Assembly (NCBI GenBank): GCA_003648125.1
Contig: QMOE01000065.1
Location: 1 to 8,750, forward strand
Length of the DNA: 8,750 bases
Direction: 5' to 3'
Source of the DNA: Chloroflexota bacterium
GTDB taxonomy: Bacteria; Chloroflexota; Anaerolineae; B4-G1
How positions within the stretch are numbered: position 1 is the stretch's first letter; the number at the start of each line of letters is the position of its first letter. The notes below the pieces were generated by a model. It was given only the letters and a program-made list of their open reading frames with translations, searched no databases and was not told where the DNA came from. Below, in pieces: positions 5,380 to 8,750 of the stretch. A program made the translations under genes and the position numbers.

Positions 5380-7472
5380 CACCGCTCCACCTCCACATAG
5401 CCCAGGAGCAAACTGTCTCCATCGCCGACCGGCAGGCGGCTGCCGTCTGCGGGGCGGTACAGCCCCACCGTGAGCGCATAACGGCCCGGCGGGATGGTGT
5501 CCGGCAGCGATAACGTCCGCCGGTCTAGCGTTTGCTGACCGGCTGCCCACGCGCCGGTGGGGGACAGCCCGTTCTGCGGCGGGCCATCGCTCTGGGCCAG
5601 CGGTTGAGCGCCGGGCAATCCCAGGTGGACAAAGACGGCGTAATCCTCATTCTCATTGAGCGCGTCCAGCGCCCGCCAGTGCAATGGCAGGGCCAATATA
5701 TCGCCAGGACCAAGCCGCGCATTGACCAGCGGGTAGCGCAACTCGATGCGCCCATCAAAGGAGGCCAGTCCTTCCTCTGGGCCAACGCCTGGCGTCTGGA
5801 AATCCGGAGCCAGGTAGAGGGCCAGGTGATGGCGATTGTACCAATCGCTCTCCACTTTGTACGCCTCAGCCTCCAGCCAGGAGGCGGGCAGGTTGTGCGG
5901 GTCCTCGGCGGCGATGCGGTAATCGAGTATCCACAGGCGCGGATGAACGGCAAAGATGGACTCTAGCTCCTGGGCCACGGTCTGCGGGGTGTAGTAGGTG
6001 CGGTACAATGCCAACTCATTTTGGGGATAATAGGCGTATAGGTAGCCGGCCTGCCAGATGTAGCCGTATAACAGGGCGTCGCCTGGCAGGGCTGCGGCGC
6101 GGATACGGGCTATGGCCGGGCGTGGTTCCTCAGCCTCGTCCAGCCGTCCGACGCCGGGCGCAATGTAGGGCCGGATGTATACGCGCGCCAGGCACAGGCT
6201 CCACAGGCCAGCTATGCCGACAGCCAGGGCTACAGACGCGGCCGCCGACAAGCGGCGCGGCAAATTGCCAATTTGCCCTACTCCCTCGGCGGCCAAAAGA
6301 TAACAGGCGGGAACTAGATACAGCAAAAAGCGAGGGGAGAAAAAGGAATAGGCCGCCTGTATCCAGTATGCTGCCGCCAGCGGCACGGCGACCCAGGTGA
6401 GCAAAAAGAAGGGACGCGACCATCCTGGTCGCCAGGTGCCGGCAAGATGCCGGCGATCCTCCGCTTTTCCTCCCTGCCGCACGCCGAATAAGCCAATCGC
6501 GCTCAGCGCCGCCAGCCCACCAGCGGCTATTGAGGCGAGCGGCTCCGTTTCGCCCGGCCCCGCGCCAAACACGCGCCCCACCTGGCCTAGATAGCCCCAC
6601 ACGGGAAGCGAGTCACCCACCGATACACCTGTCACCATCTCGACTGTGGTATCGAGCACGGCCAACAGCCACGGGGTCAGGAGCAGCGCGACTATCCCCA
6701 TCGCCAGCAGCCACAGTCCCAGGCGGGTGAGTATCTCGCGGCGCGGCGCGCTCTTGCGAGCCAGGGCCAGTCCGGCGCAGCCCAGCACCCAAAGCCCCTG
6801 CCACAGAACGAGCAGTCCCAGGTAGTAGTGTGCGCCCAGGGCGGCGGTCGTACTCAGCACGTAGACCGCCCACCAATGCAAATTAGTCAAGCGCCGCCGG
6901 TTGAGTAGGGGCGAACCCTTGCGGTCGCCCTTATGGGCAGAAGCAAGATGGGCAGGAGCAAGTCCTGCCCCTACCCCAGGATATTGAGAATATCCCAATT
7001 TCCGCCCCCAGGCATAGGTGGAAAGCAAGGCGCAGACCAGGGCAAAGGCGTACCCCTTGGTTTCGCGGCTGTAGTGGACCTGCATAGGGGAGAGGGCGAC
7101 GAACAATGCAGCCAGAAGAGCGGTTTGCCTGCTCGTCAGCCAGCGCCCAATTGCCCAGGTGAGGGCGACGGCGCTCGTTCCCAGGAACACCGAAAAGAGG
7201 CGCAGGGTAAAGGCGGAGCTACCGATCAACTCTTTCCATCCGCCCATAGCGAGGCGGTAGACCAGCGGGTTGGCGTCGTGGGTGATGCGCGTCTCTTCTA
7301 GCAAGGCGGCCGGGGTTTGGTGAGCAAAGTAGACGTTGAGGCCCTCGTCCCACCACAGAGGGTGGCGATCCAGCCAAAATACTCGCAGGGCAAAGGTCAG
7401 CAGTAGAATAGCCGTCAGCGGCAGGATCCACTTTTGGCTATCGCGATTCCCGGTAGCCAGGAGGCGGTTCAC
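5379..7472 (-). CDS. GT-C membrane glycosyltransferase (PMT/ArnT-like, family 39 type) with C-terminal beta-sandwich
   Basis: A 697-residue polytopic enzyme expected to transfer sugar from a polyprenyl-phosphate donor on the outer membrane face. After a first helix (about 15-33) comes HPLWWDEG with D42/E43, the acidic first-loop motif of GT-C enzymes. It is followed by LRLFSVFLGTSAV and the HYSRETKGYAFAL segment, a variant of the QEARMYAL motif of PMT_2-type proteins. About ten helices run to residue 425. A soluble part follows (DALLYGYIWQAGYLYAYYP), and the last hundred residues form a beta-sandwich (LPLHWRA ... PPGRYALTVGLYRP) also found in the next two proteins. The GTG start overlaps the previous stop (GTGA) and has an AGGAG site; the longer frame from 7625 is rejected. 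Three inserts look repeat-derived: residues about 166-190 (70-bp element), 340-353 (paired hairpins) and 396-403 (one hairpin). None breaks the frame. Family call good, substrate unknown. Confidence 0.88.
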   Translation of the reverse strand: MNRLLATGNRDSQKWILPLTAILLLTFALRVFWLDRHPLWWDEGLNVYFAHQTPAALLEETRITHDANPLVYRLAMGGWKELIGSSAFTLRLFSVFLGTSAVALTWAIGRWLTSRQTALLAALFVALSPMQVHYSRETKGYAFALVCALLSTYAWGRKLGYSQYPGVGAGLAPAHLASAHKGDRKGSPLLNRRRLTNLHWWAVYVLSTTAALGAHYYLGLLVLWQGLWVLGCAGLALARKSAPRREILTRLGLWLLAMGIVALLLTPWLLAVLDTTVEMVTGVSVGDSLPVWGYLGQVGRVFGAGPGETEPLASIAAGGLAALSAIGLFGVRQGGKAEDRRHLAGTWRPGWSRPFFLLTWVAVPLAAAYWIQAAYSFFSPRFLLYLVPACYLLAAEGVGQIGNLPRRLSAAASVALAVGIAGLWSLCLARVYIRPYIAPGVGRLDEAEEPRPAIARIRAAALPGDALLYGYIWQAGYLYAYYPQNELALYRTYYTPQTVAQELESIFAVHPRLWILDYRIAAEDPHNLPASWLEAEAYKVESDWYNRHHLALYLAPDFQTPGVGPEEGLASFDGRIELRYPLVNARLGPGDILALPLHWRALDALNENEDYAVFVHLGLPGAQPLAQSDGPPQNGLSPTGAWAAGQQTLDRRTLSLPDTIPPGRYALTVGLYRPADGSRLPVGDGDSLLLGYVEVER
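5385..5394 (-). promoter_or_regulatory. Ribosome-binding site of the 1038-residue membrane protein gene
   Basis: On the minus strand the purine-rich run GGAGGTGGAG lies five bases before the ATG at 5377-5379. It is inside the last codons of the GT-C gene, whose stop shares one base with this ATG (TGATG). It decides the start at 5379 against the in-frame upstream start at 5550. Confidence 0.75.
6259..6277. repeat. Hairpin GGCAAATT/AATTTGCC in coding sequence
   Basis: An 8-bp perfect stem with a 3-nt loop (GCC), followed on the plus strand by CCTAC. On the minus strand it therefore begins with GTAGGG, the same start as the 70-bp element. It is translated as VGQIGNLP in a loop of the GT-C protein between two helices. 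It is AT-rich in the middle of GC-rich sequence. Likely another dispersed palindrome, but too short to be certain. Confidence 0.5.
6416..6454. repeat. Pair of adjacent 7-bp-stem hairpins in coding sequence (REP-like)
   Basis: Two perfect hairpins of the same geometry stand five bases apart. One is GCGACCA-TCC-TGGTCGC (6416-6432) and the other GCCGGCA-AGA-TGCCGGC (6438-6454). Each has a 7-bp stem and a 3-nt loop. They are translated in the GT-C protein as a charged, Trp/Arg-rich stretch (about EDRRHLAGTWRPGW) just before a helix, which is unlike the surrounding membrane protein. The spacing and matching geometry suggest a second family of dispersed palindromic repeats rather than chance. Confidence 0.65.
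6905..6974. repeat. REP/BIME-like composite element, two inverted hairpins, inside the GT-C gene
   Basis: The element starts with GTAGGGGC (6905-6912) and ends with GCCCCTAC (6967-6974), a perfect 8-bp terminal inverted repeat. Hairpin 1 has arms GGGCGA (6909-6914) and TCGCCC (6925-6930) around loop CTTGC. Hairpin 2 has perfect 8-bp arms GGGCAGGA (6950-6957) and TCCTGCCC (6963-6970) around loop GCAAG. The two loops are reverse complements, so the units are head-opposed copies of one type of palindrome. Between them a 15-bp unit is tandemly duplicated (6933-6947 and 6948-6962), read as LAPAH-LASAH. The whole is translated in frame as a loop between two helices (about GVGAGLAPAH to SPLL). Similar GC-rich palindromes are known to be scattered in many bacterial genomes as REP or MITE-type repeats; copy number here cannot be checked. 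Confidence 0.8.
6979..6995. repeat. Short perfect palindrome beside the 70-bp element
   Basis: GGATATT and AATATCC form a 7-bp stem with a GAG loop. It sits four bases beyond the end of the composite element, is AT-richer than its surroundings, and is translated as GYSQYP. It may belong to the inserted element or be a separate palindrome at which it inserted. Confidence 0.5.
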
Positions 7473-8479
7473 GCTTGCTCCTGCGGCGCGTCTAGCACCC
7501 GGCGAACGACATAGATCGGTTTTCCCCGCGCTTCGTGGTAGGTGCGGGTGAGGATCTCGCCCAGCAGCCCCATCATCAAGAACTGGACGCCCAACAACGT
7601 CAACAGCACGGCCAGCATCGTCCACGGGTTGTCGCCGATGCGAAAATCGCGGTACGCCTGCGCGCCGTAGAGCAGCCCTCTGATGATTTTCGTACCGGCC
7701 AGGTAGACAAGAATCAGCCCCCCCAGCACGCTGCTCAACAGTCCCACGCCGCCAAAGAGTTGCATCGGGCGGTTAGAGTAGCTGAGCAGGAAAGAGACGG
7801 TGAACAGGTCGAGGATGACGCGAGGAGTGCGGGAGAGCGCGCCGTACTTGGAGACGCCGGCCTCGCGCGGGCGGTCGTTGACCGGCGACTCGGCCACACG
7901 CGCCCCGGCCAGGCTGGCGATCTCTGGGATAAAGCGGTGCAACTCGCCGTAGAGGTGTATCTGCTCGGCCAGGTCGCGGCGCAGCGCTTTGAGCGAGCAG
8001 CCACGGTCGTGCAGGCGAATGTCGCTGGCGCCGGCGATAAGCCAGTTGGCGATCATCGAGGGCAGCTTGCGGGTCAGGAAGGGTTCCTCGCGGTTCTGCC
8101 GCCAGCCGTTGACCAGGTCATAGTCTCCCTCCTCCATCACCTCTAACAGGCGGGAAATATCGGCCGGGTCGTTCTGCCCGTCGGCATCTAGCGTGATGAT
8201 GATGTCGCCTCGGGCATAGTCAAAACCGGCGGAGAAAGCGGCGGTCTGACCAAAGTTGCGGCGGAACTGGACGATGCGCAAGTGAGGCTCTTGCTCCTGC
8301 AAGCGGCGGAGGACGGCGACGCTGTCATCGGAGCTGCCGTCGTCCACGGCGATGATCTCGTAGCTGCGGCCCAGTCGCCGGAGCGCGGCCGTCAGTTCGG
8401 GGATCAGGCCGGGCAGGGCGCCGGCCTCGTTGTAGACCGGCAGCACCACAGAGAGAGCGAGGGTAGATTCAGAATCCAT
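7469..8479 (-). CDS. Polyprenyl-phosphate glycosyltransferase, family GT2 (DPMS/ArnC/GtrB type)
   Basis: Transfers a sugar from a nucleotide-sugar to polyprenyl phosphate at the cytoplasmic membrane face (family knowledge). Numbered from the ATG at 8479 (336 aa), the GT-A domain begins with LSVVLPVYNEAG (about 9-20). It contains AVDDGSSDDS (about 44-53), the RRNFGQT segment (73-79) and the metal-binding DADGQ (98-102). The later GELHRFIP and GVSKYG motifs are typical of the DPMS/ArnC branch. Two transmembrane helices follow (about 239-262 and 285-310) with a short cytoplasmic tail, as in GtrB/ArnC rather than soluble GT2 enzymes. The start is uncertain: an in-frame GTG at 8488 would add three residues (MRR). 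Neither has a strong ribosome-binding site, and both lie inside the end of surE. The TGA stop overlaps the next gene's GTG. The sugar (mannose, glucose, aminoarabinose or other) cannot be read from sequence. It probably makes the donor for the GT-C enzyme downstream. Confidence 0.92.
   Translation of the reverse strand: MDSESTLALSVVLPVYNEAGALPGLIPELTAALRRLGRSYEIIAVDDGSSDDSVAVLRRLQEQEPHLRIVQFRRNFGQTAAFSAGFDYARGDIIITLDADGQNDPADISRLLEVMEEGDYDLVNGWRQNREEPFLTRKLPSMIANWLIAGASDIRLHDRGCSLKALRRDLAEQIHLYGELHRFIPEIASLAGARVAESPVNDRPREAGVSKYGALSRTPRVILDLFTVSFLLSYSNRPMQLFGGVGLLSSVLGGLILVYLAGTKIIRGLLYGAQAYRDFRIGDNPWTMLAVLLTLLGVQFLMMGLLGEILTRTYHEARGKPIYVVRRVLDAPQEQA
7478..7482 (-). promoter_or_regulatory. 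Ribosome-binding site of the GT-C glycosyltransferase gene
   Basis: AGGAG on the minus strand lies five bases before the GTG at 7470-7472. It is within the last codons of the family 2 glycosyltransferase gene. Together with the GTGA stop/start overlap it fixes the start of the next gene at 7472 rather than at the far-upstream in-frame ATG (7625). Confidence 0.75.
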
Positions 8480-8750
8480 ACGTCTCACGTTGCAACAGCG
8501 CTTCTATCTCCCCAAAGTCGGCCCGCGATGTCAGGTTCAGGCTCAGGGGCGCGACGGAGATGACGCGATCCACCCGCATAGCGTAAATATCAGAATCCGG
8601 CTCGGCGCGCTCAGGGCGGGGGATCGCTTCATAGTCAATCGGCGTCGGCTCTGCGAGATTGGCCCGGCGTTGCGGGATGGGGTTAAAGCCAGCGTAGCGC
8701 GAGACGCGGGTCAGCCGCCAGGGAGTATCCGGCGTGGCGTCGTCGGGCAC
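8469..8750 (-). CDS. surE: 5'/3'-nucleotidase SurE, C-terminal part (5' end outside window)
   Basis: The last 93 residues of a protein that enters from the right edge. SurE proteins are metal-dependent phosphatases that remove phosphate from nucleoside 5'/3'-monophosphates in the cytoplasm. The catalytic N-terminal half (DD and N/S metal ligands) is outside the window, so activity cannot be judged. What is visible fits the SurE C-terminus: a WRLTR strand, a Pro/Arg-rich variable stretch, then SDIYAMRVDRVISVAPLSLN followed by LT and a short terminal helix. This matches the family pattern D.(Y/W)A...G.(I/V)SVTPL.L(D/N)LT. The GTG at the edge is read here as an internal valine. The TGA stop (8469-8471) lies inside the start of the next gene, so the two are probably co-transcribed. 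SurE is a housekeeping enzyme and its place before glycosyltransferases may be only positional. The family call is fairly sure. Confidence 0.85.
   Translation of the reverse strand: MPDDATPDTPWRLTRVSRYAGFNPIPQRRANLAEPTPIDYEAIPRPERAEPDSDIYAMRVDRVISVAPLSLNLTSRADFGEIEALLQRETYGF

Noticed and set aside
5380..5550. Longer N-terminus of the 1038-residue protein from a start at 5550
   Set aside because: The extension is Arg/Pro/Gly-rich shadow sequence lying in the GT-C gene. The ATG at 5379 has a strong purine-rich site and a TGATG overlap.
6950..6970. Rho-independent terminator
   Set aside because: The GC-rich hairpin lies in mid-gene, has no T-run on either strand, and is part of the composite repeat.
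7473..7625. Longer N-terminus of the GT-C protein from an in-frame ATG at 7625
   Set aside because: It would overlap the family 2 glycosyltransferase by about 150 bp, and the extra residues look like an out-of-frame shadow of that gene. The GTG at 7472 has an AGGAG site and the classic GTGA overlap.

Overview
All the genes in this window lie on the minus strand and are packed with essentially no intergenic DNA. In transcription order (right to left) they are: the 3' end of a SurE-type nucleotidase (8469-8750), a polyprenyl-phosphate glycosyltransferase of family 2 (7469-8479), a 697-residue GT-C type membrane glycosyltransferase (5379-7472), a 1038-residue giant membrane protein (2263-5379), and a second, paralogous giant membrane protein (1-2266) that stays open for 755 codons to the left edge. 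Stops and starts overlap by 11 (or 20), 4, 1 and 4 bp, so this looks like one translationally coupled operon. No promoter, terminator, RNA gene or CRISPR array was seen.

Organism: GC-rich DNA, tandem large membrane proteins of the type called PTPS_related/YfhO-like, a GT-C enzyme with a C-terminal beta-sandwich, and GTAGGGGC/GCCCCTAC-ended palindromes inside genes together suggest a Chloroflexota (Anaerolineae-like) bacterium. This is inference from gene style; no marker gene is present.

Working model: the family 2 enzyme loads a sugar onto a polyprenyl-phosphate carrier on the cytoplasmic side. The GT-C enzyme uses a lipid-linked sugar on the outer side. The two giant proteins have a polytopic N-terminal domain, a membrane-proximal beta-sandwich ending in a YFPGW-like motif, two more helices and one to three further sandwich modules. 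They probably act in the same cell-surface glycan or glycolipid pathway. The sandwich module with the LxWRA ... PPGxYxLxVGxYD pattern recurs in all three membrane proteins, which supports a shared function.

The most unusual content is repeat DNA inside coding sequence without loss of frame. The two giant genes carry five arrays of 7-bp tandem repeats, each with a different heptamer: 2192-2261, 1282-1323, 1019-1095, 413-482 and 3639-3701. All fall at the N-terminus, in inter-helix loops or in a transmembrane segment. Two of them occupy the same linker in both paralogs although their sequences are unrelated. The GT-C gene has no heptamer arrays but carries palindromic, REP-like elements, including a 70-bp two-hairpin element at 6905-6974 that is translated through.
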